Below are positions 54,227-64,000 of a stretch of DNA of 64,000 bases, one piece after another. Under the pieces are notes generated by a model. It saw nothing but the letters and a program-made list of their open reading frames with translations, was not told the DNA's origin and did no database searches. The first letter of the stretch is position 1. Every line of letters begins with the position of its first letter. Position numbers and translations under genes: made by a program. The DNA lies in contig CM077150.1 of the NCBI GenBank assembly GCA_039583875.1, forward strand, positions 50,668,261-50,732,260. The letters run 5' to 3'. The stretch is from Platanthera guangdongensis. Lineage: Eukaryota > Streptophyta > Magnoliopsida > Asparagales > Orchidaceae.

Positions 54227-56652
54227 CTTAGCATACTTGGACTGAGATATGATGATTCCATCAGGCGGTTGCTTTACTTGGAGACCAGAAAGTAAGAGAG
54301 CTCACCCATGCTACTCACTTCAAACTTGTAATGCATTAAGTCAGAGAACCTCTTGCATAATTTGGAATCAGTAGAGCCAAAAATAATATTATCTACATAA
54401 ATTTGTACTAATAAGATTTGATTCTTATGATGTCTAGTGAACAATGTCCTATCTAATATGCTCCTAGAGAATTTTGCTCTAGAAGAAAGCTAGCTAAGAT
54501 TTCATACCAAGCTCTTGGAGCTTGCTTTAGACCATGGAGAGCCTTATGCAATTTAAAGACATAAGAAGGATGGGTTGGAGAAGTAAAACCTGGTGGTTGC
54601 TCCACATAATCCTCTTCTTTAAGTTCACTATTTAAGAATGCACTCTTGACATCCATTTGATATACTTTGAACTTCTTGTAGGCAGTATAAGCAAGGAAGA
54701 TTTTGATTGCTACCATCCTTACAACAGGTGCAAATGTCTGGTCATAGTCAATGCCTTCCTTTTGTCTATAGCCTTGAGCAACTAGCCTTGCCTTGTTCCT
54801 GATGATAATACCTTGGGCATCTAGTTTATTTCTGAAAACCCATTTAGTTTCAATGACTGGGTAGTTTTTGGGTCTTGGAACTAAATCCCAAACTCTACAT
54901 CTCTCAAACTGGTTGAGCTCCTATTGTATTGCAATAATACAGTGTGGATCTTGCTCAACATCTTTTATGGATTGGGGCTCATTTGAGATATGAAGCATGT
55001 TTATGGATTGGGGCTCAATTTGAGATACGAAGCAGGCATGCTTCAAGTCTTGGTTGAGTTGATGCCTGGTCTGCACACCTACTAACATGTCTCCAATCAC
55101 CTGAGATACAGGATGATCTCTAACTGTGACAAACTCAATAGGTGGAGTTGGTTCAACAACAACTTGGGGAATTAATTTCTCTTATGGAATTATGGGAGTT
55201 GTTGTTGGTTCAACATCCACTTCAGTGGATTCATCTTCACTGTCTTCATTGATATGTGGAGATGTATGTGCAACAGTCTCATGTATGAGGGTCAACTCAT
55301 CCAACTTGTCACACAATTGTGGTACCTGCAAAGTTTCACTGGTAGAAGGATTCTTCTCCTTGCAAGACATGTTAGTTTCATCAAAAATGATATATATACA
55401 GTCTCTTCCATTTTCATAGTAGATTTATTATATACCCTATATGCCTTACTGACTTGGGAGTATCCTAGAAAAATTCCCATTGCAGCCTTGGCTTCAAGCT
55501 TTCAAAGATATTTCTTGTCATTGTTATGAATGTAGCATAAACAACCAAAAATTCTATAAATAATCTACTTTAGGTTGCTTCTCTTTAAGTAATTCATAGG
55601 GAGTCTTGCCCTTAAGCTTATGTATTAGGCTGCTATTCAGTACATAATTTGTTGTGCTTAAAGTCTCCGGCCAAAGGATAGTGGCAAATAAGTATCTACA
55701 AGTAATGTGCTTGCAGCTTCAATCAGGGTCCTGTTTTTCCTTTCTGCTACCCCATTTTGTTGAGGAGTTCTAGAAGCAGAGAAATAATGCCTGATACCTT
55801 CTTTCCCATAGAATTCTTGCATGGGAAGAGACTCAAACTCAGTACCATGATCACTTCTGATCAATGCAAATGAAGTAGAATACTAAATCCTTATGCTTTT
55901 AAGAAAATCTGTAAGAACCTTAAAGTTATCAGACTTGTTCCTCAAGAAGAATACCCAAGTGAACCTTGAGAAGTCATCAACAATCACTAAGGTATAAGAC
56001 TTCCCTCCTAGGCCCTGTACAGCAATGGGTCCAAAAAGATCCATATGGAGCAAATACAGAATCCTAGGTGAGTCATTCTTATTAAGTGACTTAAAACTAT
56101 TTTTGGTTTGCTTGCCTAATTGACAAGCCCTGCAAAGGCTTTCTTCTTGTAGGGGCAAGAAGGCAATCCTCTAACAAGGTTGTCCCTAGAGAGTTTAGCA
56201 ATATTTTTCAGATTAACATATCCTAATCTCTTATGCCAAAGTTCATTATTGTTGATAGTTTGATTAAAAAGACATATTTCTGACTTAGCAGACTTAAAGT
56301 TCACTACATAAATGTTTCCTACTCTAGTTCCAGTTAACAAAACTTGATTATCTACTGAAGTAATAATACAAGAGGATTTATTAAATGATACCCGAAACCT
56401 TTCAGCACATAATGGACTTATGGATATTAGGTTGTGCTTCAGTCCACTTACATATGCTACATTCCTGAAAGTGACAGCTCCAATTTTAACCTTCCCATAG
56501 CCTTCAGTTTGGCCATAGTTGGAGTCACCAAATATTACTTTTGGACCTAGCTTGGACTTATAGTTAATTAGGTTGTCTTTGCTGCTAGTCATGTGCTTTG
56601 AACAACCACTATCCAGGTACCACTATTCCTCTATGGTGGGATAGTCTTTCAC
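54227..56652 (-). pseudogene. pol: E3 pol: protease, integrase, RT (truncated by C)
   Basis: Minus strand. Protease 'WYLDSGCSKHMTSS' is preceded by a TAG at 56623-56625 in place of Gln. GAG-pre-integrase has 'VIFGDSNYGQTEG' and 'LWHKRLGYVN'. Integrase has 'LLHMDLFGPIAV', 'VIVDDFSRFTWVFFL', 'IRSDHGTEFES' and 'QQNGVAERKNRTLIE'. RT from about 54960 has '[14 protein letters not shown]' and '[15 protein letters not shown]', ending with 'GELSYFL' and 'ISQSKYAK' at the C insertion. Frames break at 56116-56158, 55864, 55658, 55292 and 54453. Confidence 0.92.
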
Positions 56653-56691
56653 CTGCATTTAAACAGATTAGATATTCTGGACCTAGGTTAC
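56653..56691 (-). other. 39-nt GT...AG block at the E3 gag-pol junction
   Basis: The minus strand begins GTAACCTAGGTCC after GGACCCAAG and ends GTTTAAATGCAG before GTGAAAGAC, with CTAAT as a branch-like element. Removal gives CCC-AAG-GTG-AAA in frame, as in E1 and E2. Kept, it contributes three stops. Confidence 0.6.
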
Positions 56692-58776
56692 CTTGGGTCC
56701 TTGTTTCTTTTCATAATTAAAACTAGAAATATAAGAGTATTCAGGTTGGTTCTTATATCCTAGGGGATGAAATTTTCTTGGTGGAATTATCCACTGATTA
56801 AATTGGTTAATGAAAGATCTTGGTTGACTATAAGTTTTAGGAAAATTTGAGTTTCTACTAAATTGAACTGTGATTGCTGAATCTTGATAAGTTTCTCGAT
56901 CTGCGTTCGACGAAAAGGGATGAGTTCGTCAAACTCCGCTGATAGAATGAAGGTATTCATTTTCTGTGCCCCAATATCATCGATCACAGTTCGAAGAACT
57001 ATATTGGTTTCGTCGATCGTAGTTCGACGAATAATTATAAAAGAATTCTGCGTTCAGAGTTCGTCGATTGGATTTCGACGAACTGTAAGCATTTCGTTGG
57101 TCTGAGTTTGATGAAAACTGTTGAAAATAATTTTATAAGATTTCTTATTTTTCTTTCTCTTTTTCTTGGTCTTCTGAGTGACTTCAATTGGTTGATTATC
57201 TTCATTTAGCTTTTCTTTACCCTTTTTTGTTATGAATTTTATAGGGGTTGTCCGAATGTTTTTCTGAAGGAGATGAGGTTGGCTTGATGAAGCACCTAAG
57301 CCCAGCTTGACATTTAGTCTGGTATTTACTGTGCTTGTGATGTCCATCATCTTGATGTTTCTCCCATTTAGGGATTCTTCAAGTTGCCTTGCCTCAGCTA
57401 ATTCTGATTTTAATGACATGATTTGTTCAGTTGCAATAGTTAGTTCATCCTTTAATTTGATGTTTTCAGATAGAAGATTGTCTTATTCAATTATCTTATA
57501 TCTGAGTATTTTAATTTCCTTCTCAGAATTAATCAAATCATTACATAATAGTTTAAATTCAGTTCTAAAGCTGTTTAAATTAAGATAAATGAAGAGATTA
57601 CCTAATCCTCTTCAGATTCTGATTATTTTTCAGATTGCTCATCTTTAGAAAGTCTGTCTGATACATTGATAGCCATCAGACAAACTTCTCTTGTTTTCTG
57701 CTTCCTCTTCTTCTTCACTTGAGCTGGAAGATGAGGATTCTTCTTCTGAATCACTCTAGGTTTCGGCAATAAAGCCCTTGTCCTTTCTTTTGTACCTGCT
57801 GGAGGAGGGCTTGCTGTAATGCTTTCTGGATTCCTTTTCTCTTCTTTTCTCCTATTCTTATTCTCTGGACACTCTGAAATTATATGTCTAGGTTTCCTGC
57901 ATCCAAAACACACAATATCTTTAGTAGGTGTTTTATTATACCTTGGTTTGTCATTACTATCTGGATGACTTTCTTCTAAAATCCTTTCTTGCTATCTTGT
58001 AGAATCTTCTTTCCAGAAGACCTATAAGCTCATCATTAGCAGGTGGAGCTTCTGATCCTCCAGCTGCTTTAAAGGCAATGCTTGGCTCTTTTTTCCCTAG
58101 TGTGGAGGTTTTCTGCTCAGCAGCTTCTCTAGTCTTCATCAGCTACTCATAAGATTTGAGCTTTCCCAATAGAGACTCAGTAGTTATCTCATTCAGACTT
58201 CTGGCCTCCTTGATTGGCTAGATCCTAGAATCCCTTATACTGGGAAAGCACATGAGAATCTTGTCATTGATCTTAGTCAGGGTTATGTCCTTCTCCAAGG
58301 TTTTTAGCTCATTGACAATTGAGCTAATTCTATTATACATATCACCCACTGACTCAGATTCTTCTTTCTTGAAATTCTCATATTAGGAGATGAGATTTGA
58401 TCTCCTATCTTTTCTCTCATATGCAGATCCAAACAACCATCTGGTTTAGGGAATCCCAGATGGATTTAGATGAGGTGCACTCTGCCACTTTCTAGAAAAT
58501 GTCATCTGACATTGTCTGAGCCAGAATGTTCATGGCCTTGGAATCAGCTATCTTGGCCTTCTTCTCTGCATCTGTCCACTCAGGTGGTAGAACAGCATGA
58601 GTGCTGGAAGTTGCAGTAGATGTAGCCACTGGAGATGGTGGACCTGTCAAGATAGAATTAAAAATATCTTCATCAATGGAGTTCATATATAATTTAATTC
58701 TTGCCTTCCAGATAGCAAACTTGTTCAAGTTGCAAACTGGAGGTTTGGTGCTTGCATAGTCCTTATTTTGTGCCAT
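56692..58776 (-). pseudogene. gag: E3 gag
   Basis: ATG at 58776 ('MAQNKDYASTKPPV'). It stops at 58492-58494, where CAG for Gln became TAG after 'MSDDIF'. It then shows 'SIAFKAAGG', the zinc knuckle 'CFGCRKPRHIISEC' (His/Arg changed relative to relatives), an acidic serine run in a shifted frame, and a coiled-coil tail (57419-57054) with 'KSELAEARQLEESLNGR'. The tail runs into the palindromic module and ends before 'GPKVT'. Several frameshifts. Confidence 0.9.
56890..57115 (-). repeat. Palindromic module inside the E3 gag tail
   Basis: TTCGTCGA/TCGACGAA inverted repeats, for example GTTTCGTCGATCGTAGTTCG at about 57006 and TTCGTCGATTGGATTTCGA at about 57060. Same position in gag as in E1 and E2. 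Confidence 0.82.
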
Positions 58777-58859
58777 GGTATAAGTAATATGCTAGAGAAA
58801 TTTAGATCTTAGAAGGATCTGTTGGTTCAAGTGTTACCTTGTACAACCAAATAGACCTT

Positions 58860-58871
58860 GCTCTGATACCA
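58860..58871 (-). promoter_or_regulatory. E3 primer binding site
   Basis: The minus strand reads TGGTATCAGAGC, 2 nt from the LTR end ACTTTCA. A perfect match to the common plant PBS. Confidence 0.93.
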
Positions 58872-58873
58872 AT

Positions 58874-60424
58874 TGAAAGTTAGGGGATAGATTTGATTTA
58901 CTCTAGAGGGGGGTTGAATAGAGTGATTTTAATCTTTTTTACTGTTTCTAAAATCTATCAGTAAATTAGTGATAGTAGTAGTTATATAAAATGAAAAAGG
59001 GACTAAGCTAAACTACACAACCACAGCACAACAAAATAAAGAAGAATGAACACACAGACAACACAAGAATTTATAGTGGTTCCCTTAATCTGGGTACATC
59101 CACTCTTCTACTACCCTTGTAGGAATCCGCTAGCAGTTTTTTGATCAGGTGACTACCACCACAGGTTTTTGCTCAGGTGCCCTGTCACCACAAGATCTAT
59201 TTGCAGGGAGATCTGACAACCCTTTAGGCTTTTGATCAGGTGCCCAAAAACCCACAAAAACTTTTGAAGGGAGTTAATAAACCCTTTATACAGGAGGTTA
59301 AGAAGGTGATATTTTCTTTTCTTTATCTAACAATAGAGAAGAGTTCAGTGGATTTCTAGTGTTAAAGCTCCCTCTGAGATGTTGAAATGTTCAGGAAGAC
59401 TGTAGCTTTGCTCAGGGTGTAGGTCTTCAGCCTTGTCTTGAAGATGTCCAGGAATTTGTAGATAGATGTTGAATAATTGTCTCTGAAGATTCCTGGATCA
59501 GAAGTTGAAGAAGACTCTTGATTTTGTAGATGATGTTCTTCTTCAGTCTTCTTGAATGTGCAAGGGCAAACAGAATTTTTCTTTCAGAATGAATGTTAGA
59601 ATTTTAGTATCTCTCTATCAGTTGGCTCCCTTTATTCTGTGTTCTGTATTTGTTGTCTCTATTCAGAAGAAAAGAAATTTTCTTTATATATGTTGCTGCA
59701 ATATTCCAGGAGAATTTGAAATTAGTCCATTAATTACTGCTGGAAATCTGGGAAGGAGAACGGCCGGAATATCTGACTTTAATTGTATTTCCCCAACTAT
59801 CCCGAGAATAAGTCAAGTAATTACTCTAATGAAAACCATAATTAATGATGCCTTCAATGATTATATTCTTAGAGAATTTAAGCATTAATTACTCAGAGAA
59901 TTATTGACTTAGGATGGAATGAAGAGAGGGACAGATAAGAAAAACTTAACATTTAGGCTCTGAACAGATTTCGTCGACCTCAGGGCAGATTTCATAGACC
60001 TGGACTCCAAGTTCGCCGAGCTGAGAAATCCCCTTCGTCGACCTGAGCTCAGCGATCATCAATATGGGAATATCTAGTTAACTCTGCGCTCCAAGTTCGT
60101 CGATCAGAGAATCTGTCTTGAGGGAAGAAATCATCGACCTGAGCTCGAATATCATCGAGCTCAACTCAGAGAAAGAACTCTGAGTTCGTCGATCTGCGAT
60201 TTATGATCGTCGAGCTGAGTTAGAAGAACTTGGAACTAATAATCTGAACTCTGAATTCTTCTAAGTCTTGAGTCTCCTGAAGTCCACTATAGGCTGGTCC
60301 ATGAAGATTGATTCTAATGACTAGCCTAAACTCTAAGATGAACAAACTTTACCCTGGCTATACAAGGTGGGTCAAACATCCTAATAGTGAACCTTAGCCC
60401 AAATCCAAACTAGGGGTTCCAACA
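58874..60424 (-). repeat. E3 5' LTR
   Basis: 1551 bp, beginning TGTTGGAACCCC in element orientation and ending CTTTCA. It contains a TCGTCGA-type palindrome group at about 59960-60220 and the C-loop hairpin near 58897-58928. The partner LTR is not in the window. Confidence 0.92.
59960..60220 (-). repeat. Palindromic half-site cluster in the E3 LTR
   Basis: About eight degenerate TTCGTCGA(C/G)CTGAG half-sites, less regular than in E1 and E2. Confidence 0.7.
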
Positions 60425-61636
60425 CAAGATACCGTCCTTCTCCCTAAAATCTAGCAAGTACCAGATGTGCTCTTTCTATCCTCTTTACAACCTGAAAAAT
60501 CTGGATCTGAATATCATGTTAGTTCAAAAACATCATTCCTAGGGTACCATAGGCCAAGATTTAGTGTGCTCTTAAGATTTCTCAAAATTCTCTTTTCAGC
60601 TGAGTAGTGAGATTCTTTAGGGCATACATGGTACCTAAAACAAGCACATGTAGAAAAAACAATGTCTAGTCCACTAGCAGTCAAGTACAATACAGAGCCA
60701 ATTATGCTGATATACAAGGTTTCTTCAACTAGCTTGCCATTCTCATCCTTGTCCAAAGACATACTTGACCCCATTGGAATTTTCATGGTAGAGGCACTCT
60801 TTCCATACAAAAATACTCAATTAACTCTTTGGTTTATTTGGACTGGGACATGAACAATCCATCCTTAGATTGCTTAAGTTGGAAGCCCAAGAAATACTTG
60901 AGTTCATCCATACTGCTCATCTCAAATTTCTCTTGCATAAGTTTAGCAAACGTTTTGCATAGGACATCATCAGTAGACCCAAAATTATGTCATCAACATA
61001 AATTTGAACTAGGATAATCTTACCCTTGACTTCCCGTAGGAATAATATATTGTCCATCTTTCCTCTTGAGAATTTGTTCTCAATGAGAAAGCTAGACAAG
61101 GTTTTATACCATGCCCTTAAGGATTATTTTAACCCATATAAAATTTTTCTTAGAAGAAATACATGATTATGAAAATTTGAATTGATAAAACAAGATAGTT
61201 GCTCAACATATACATCTTTTTTAGGTCACCATTCAGAAAGGCTGATTTTAAATCCATTTGTTATACCTTAAATCCTTTGTGTGTAACATATGCAAGGAAT
61301 AGTCTTATAGCTTCCAATCTAGATACTAGTGCAAAGGTTTGATCAAAATCAATACCTTCTTCTTTATTATATCCTTTTGCAAGCAGCCTAGATTTATTTT
61401 TAATTATAACACCATTTTTATCTAGCTTGTTCCTGTATATCCATTTAGTCCCTATAATGTTATGTCCTTGAGGTCTGGGAACTAGCTTCCAAACATTACA
61501 TCTTTTGAACTGCTTTAGTTCTTCTTGTATAGATACTATTCAGAATGGGTCTATGTTGGCTTCTTCAAACTTATTAAGCTCTATCTGAGACAGGAAACTG
61601 AAGTACATAGCTGTTCGAACCGATGTTTCACATTCT
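60425..61636 (-). pseudogene. pol: Copia element E4: RT and RNase H remnant
   Basis: Minus strand. RT begins at about 61560 with '[12 protein letters not shown]', '[13 protein letters not shown]' and '[16 protein letters not shown]', continues with '[12 protein letters not shown]' and 'LVQIYVDDII', then 'SVLYLTASGLDIVFSTCACF', and reaches RNase H 'DRKSTSGTC' before E3 interrupts at 60425. Many stops and indels; it is the most decayed pol here. It is related to the E family by its motifs. Its left continuation is not found in the window. Confidence 0.85.
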
Positions 61637-62580
61637 TGTTGTTTGATAATATCAAATCCCATGGTATATTTGATCACGTTTATGTATTGATAATGTGTGC
61701 ATGTTGCCAGGTTCAATCAAAGCAAACAGAGTCTCTTCAGGATCCTACTACTGAGCGATAAGAGTTACCGTTGGGCGGTAGCTGGAATTAATTGGGTAGG
61801 GCTCTCGGGAACCTACCGCTCTTAAGCTAGTCCTACCGCATGCACTAGCTCGATGAATTAATTTGACAAAGCTCTCATGAACCTACCGCGCAGGCGCTAT
61901 CATAGTACCGCACCACGGTAACCCACTCAACATTCCAAGGCATTGAGTGTGTTGAGATAGCACTACCGCTGGGCGCTAGCTTGGTACCCCGTCACGGTAA
62001 CCCACTCAATGCTCCAAGGTGTTGAGTGCATTGAGACAGCATTACCATCGGACGCTAGCTTAGTATCGCGCCACGGTAACCCACTCAACGCTCCAAGGCG
62101 TTGAGTGCGTTGAGGAAGACCTACAGTCGGGCCCTATCTGCCTACCGCGCCGCGCTAGCATTGGAAAAAGGAAAATATTCATTTTGAATATTTTTCCTAA
62201 TTTGGAGTATAGCTGGCACATCAAGCGCGCGAACCTACGGCCCGAGGCTAGTATTACCGCCGTCAGTAGCGTATTTTCATGAAGACATATATAAAGCTAC
62301 CTCAGTTTCTATGCCCATTACCTAAGACGAAAAGAGATCAAGTTCATGCATTCTAGGGTTTGACCGCCTCTCAGCGTTCTGTTCCAAACATTTTTGTAGA
62401 AGGAAAAGAACTCTGCTTCCCTCTAGTTCGTGGACGAAGATCTCCGGCGATCCAAAGACTCCATAGATTGTGAAGAGACGACCGGTTGTAAGCACACAGA
62501 GGTCTCAAGCCCCGGCCACAGATCATGATACAGAGAAATCATCAACAGGGAGACTTTAATCTTAATTTCTTTACATATTG
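61637..62580 (+). repeat. LTR-like segment with TATA box and 79-bp hairpin repeats
   Basis: Starts near TGTTGTTTGATAATATCAAAT, a sequence style common at plant copia LTR starts, right where E4 coding ends. It contains the array 61900-62130 and a TATA box ATATATAAA at 62287-62295, then a leader-like stretch. There is no coding sequence and no partner LTR, so the assignment and borders are tentative. Confidence 0.5.
61900..62130 (+). repeat. 79-bp tandem array with CACTCAACGC/GCGTTGAGTG hairpins
   Basis: Three units, CACGGTAACC starting at about 61914, 61993 and 62072. Each has a CACTCAA...TTGAGTG inverted repeat around TCCAAG; the third copy has a perfect 10-bp stem. Flanking words CTACCGC and GCGCTAGC also repeat. 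Confidence 0.9.
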
Positions 62581-64000
62581 TGTAATGCCTCCATTCGTCA
62601 TAAGGAATATAACGGTGGGTCCGGCCAGGGCCCCACGCCAAATTTCACAGACAAATGACGAAATTACGAGTGAATATCAAATTACGTTCTACTTGTATCC
62701 TAACTCAGAGTATTCTAGTGCAGCATTTTAAGTTGTAAGGACTCAACCATATGAATTTCCACTAATTATATAAACTCCACAATTATTTATAAACCAGGAA
62801 TGTATACAACACACACATGCTCATGGCCTTAAGGCCTTACAAGTTGATCTTTACAAATATATAACTTCATACATCGGCACGCAGGCCGGCCACACATGAA
62901 ATCCAAGAATTCTTCATACGGCCTTCAAGGGCCTCTACGCAGCAAGTCTTCATTCCGCTCAATTCAATTTAACCCATCAGCACCTGCAATTTAACATCCA
63001 CCCCAAGAGCGGTAAACAAATAAACGGTCAGCATTAGCTGACCAATTAGAACGACCCTATCTCTTACCCGGGGCAGTGGTTACTTCCCTATATGCATTGC
63101 CAAAAATATAGCTATCATCACAAGCATCACAATAGTATCACAAACGTTGCCTTTCGCCAAATGCTCCGTGCACTCAGGGCACTTACGGTGTACCGGACTC
63201 CGTGGCAACACCACCAATTAGAGGTTATTAACTTGTTGGCTGGCCGATCCTAGTCCACCAATCACGCATGCTGGCGACATTCCACCCAAATCACTCAAAG
63301 GTGAGAACCTCACAACAAACTTGAGCATTAACAATTCAGATCGACCCACCAATGTGGTGTAGCAAGCCGGGTCTATCTCGCATCCCCCAAGCCTGCCACC
63401 CATCGATCGCCAAAACAAGCCGGGGCAGGTCAGCCTTTCCCGTTCTCAATCCGTCAGTAGCGCACCACTAGACGCGGGTCGTCTTTCCCTCCTGATTAGC
63501 CGCAGCTTTTCCTCTCTCTCAGAGCAAATAGCTCTCACCGAGCTCACACCATAAGGAGCTTACCCGAAGCATCCAAGATTAATATACAGTTCACACAGAG
63601 CTTACAACAAAAGAACTACAAGCACCACAATTCATAGGCAGCACATACTACACGGAGTCTTCTCCGGTTCACAATATAACCATCTCCAATTCGGACTAAC
63701 CGTCTGGATGGGCTTCACATAGCATTCCTACGCCATACTACACACTTTTCGGCTCTAGATGCAGACTCAACGGGGAATCACTTACGCTTTCCACCTCTTG
63801 GTGGAGGATTCCATGCAGATGCATAAAGAAAGGGCTTCGATTGTCCAAGAAGGAGATCGTTACCCTCGACGATCGCTTTGGTGCCATAATTCAGCCGGAT
63901 GGAAATCACTGCCATGACTTTGACTCCACGAATCCGCACTCAGCTCACGAATCAGCCCGCTGAAGCTTCTTCGGCAGCCGTCTCCCTTTTCACTTTCCTT
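62581..64000. repeat. Possible Ty3/gypsy LTR starting TGTAATGCC, runs off the window
   Basis: The start TGTAATGCCTCC and composition resemble Tekay-type LTRs (compare TGTAACGCC at 26388). No ORF with recognisable domains is seen to 64000. The second end and partner are outside the window. Confidence 0.4.

Larger units (their letters stand above)
54227..60424 (-). mobile_element. Copia element E3, 5' portion, right of chromovirus C
   Basis: Minus strand: 5' LTR 60424-58874, PBS, gag from 58776, gag-pol block, and pol to the RT motif 'ISQSKYAK' at 54227, where C is inserted. E3 itself sits inside the E4 RNase H; CAAGA at 60425-60429 is one side of the presumed duplication. Confidence 0.92.

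Noticed and set aside
62423..63418. Small ORFs in the right-hand LTR-like region
   Set aside because: Short, no domain, in sequence resembling a gypsy LTR.
1..64000. tRNA or rRNA genes and host protein-coding genes
   Set aside because: None was recognised. TGGTATCAGAG matches are primer binding sites, not tRNA genes.

Overview
The window is plant nuclear DNA made almost entirely of nested LTR retrotransposons. No host gene is recognisable. Ty1/copia and Ty3/gypsy chromovirus domains, PBS sequences matching plant initiator tRNA-Met (TGGTATCAGAG type), LTRs of 0.37 to 5.4 kb and a CRM-type (centromeric-retrotransposon-like) chromovirus all point to heterochromatin, probably pericentromeric, of a flowering plant. 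Species cannot be told from the sequence.

Layout. (1) 1-25014 is a three-level nest. A minus-strand Sirevirus-like copia (E2; 1-957 plus 18223-25014) is split in its RNase H by a plus-strand copia of the same family (E1; 958-18222, target duplication AGGTT). E1 is split in its integrase by a young minus-strand Ale/Retrofit-like copia (N1; 5298-10505, target duplication ATCTT). (2) 25015-26387 is an LTR-like remnant with hairpin repeats. (3) 26388-35327 is Tekay-like chromovirus A (+), whose 3' LTR breaks off. (4) 35328-45587 is Tekay-like chromovirus B (+), lacking its 5' end but carrying a 5.4 kb 3' LTR. (5) 45588-47120 is the 3' part of a third family copy (E3, minus). (6) 47121-47620 is an assembly gap. 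(7) 47621-54226 is a CRM-like chromovirus C (minus) inserted in the RT of E3. (8) 54227-60424 is the 5' part of E3, which sits in the RNase H of E4 (60425 to about 61636). (9) 61637-64000 holds two LTR-like segments.

The most interesting material is in the E family (E1, E2, E3). Besides gag and pol each copy carries a large additional ORF after pol, in the same orientation. It has a conserved N-terminal domain, a proline-rich middle, an acidic stretch followed by a nuclear-localisation-like basic cluster, and a conserved C-terminal domain. In both copies that retain the 5' end, the ATG follows TTTTGCAG|GT, which resembles a 3' splice site, with a TATA-like stretch upstream. At the gag-pol junction all three copies have a 39-40 nt GT...AG block whose removal would join the gag and pol frames. 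Palindromic TCGTCGA...TCGACGA modules recur at three fixed places: the LTR, the gag tail and the pol/extra-ORF spacer.

Chromovirus A has three hairpins in its leader that share a 12-nt loop but have compensatory stem changes, and a 34-bp palindromic satellite in its LTR. Chromovirus B has a 129-bp AT-rich intron-like block between gag and protease. Almost every coding region carries stops or frameshifts, so the window is mostly a graveyard; N1 is the least decayed element.
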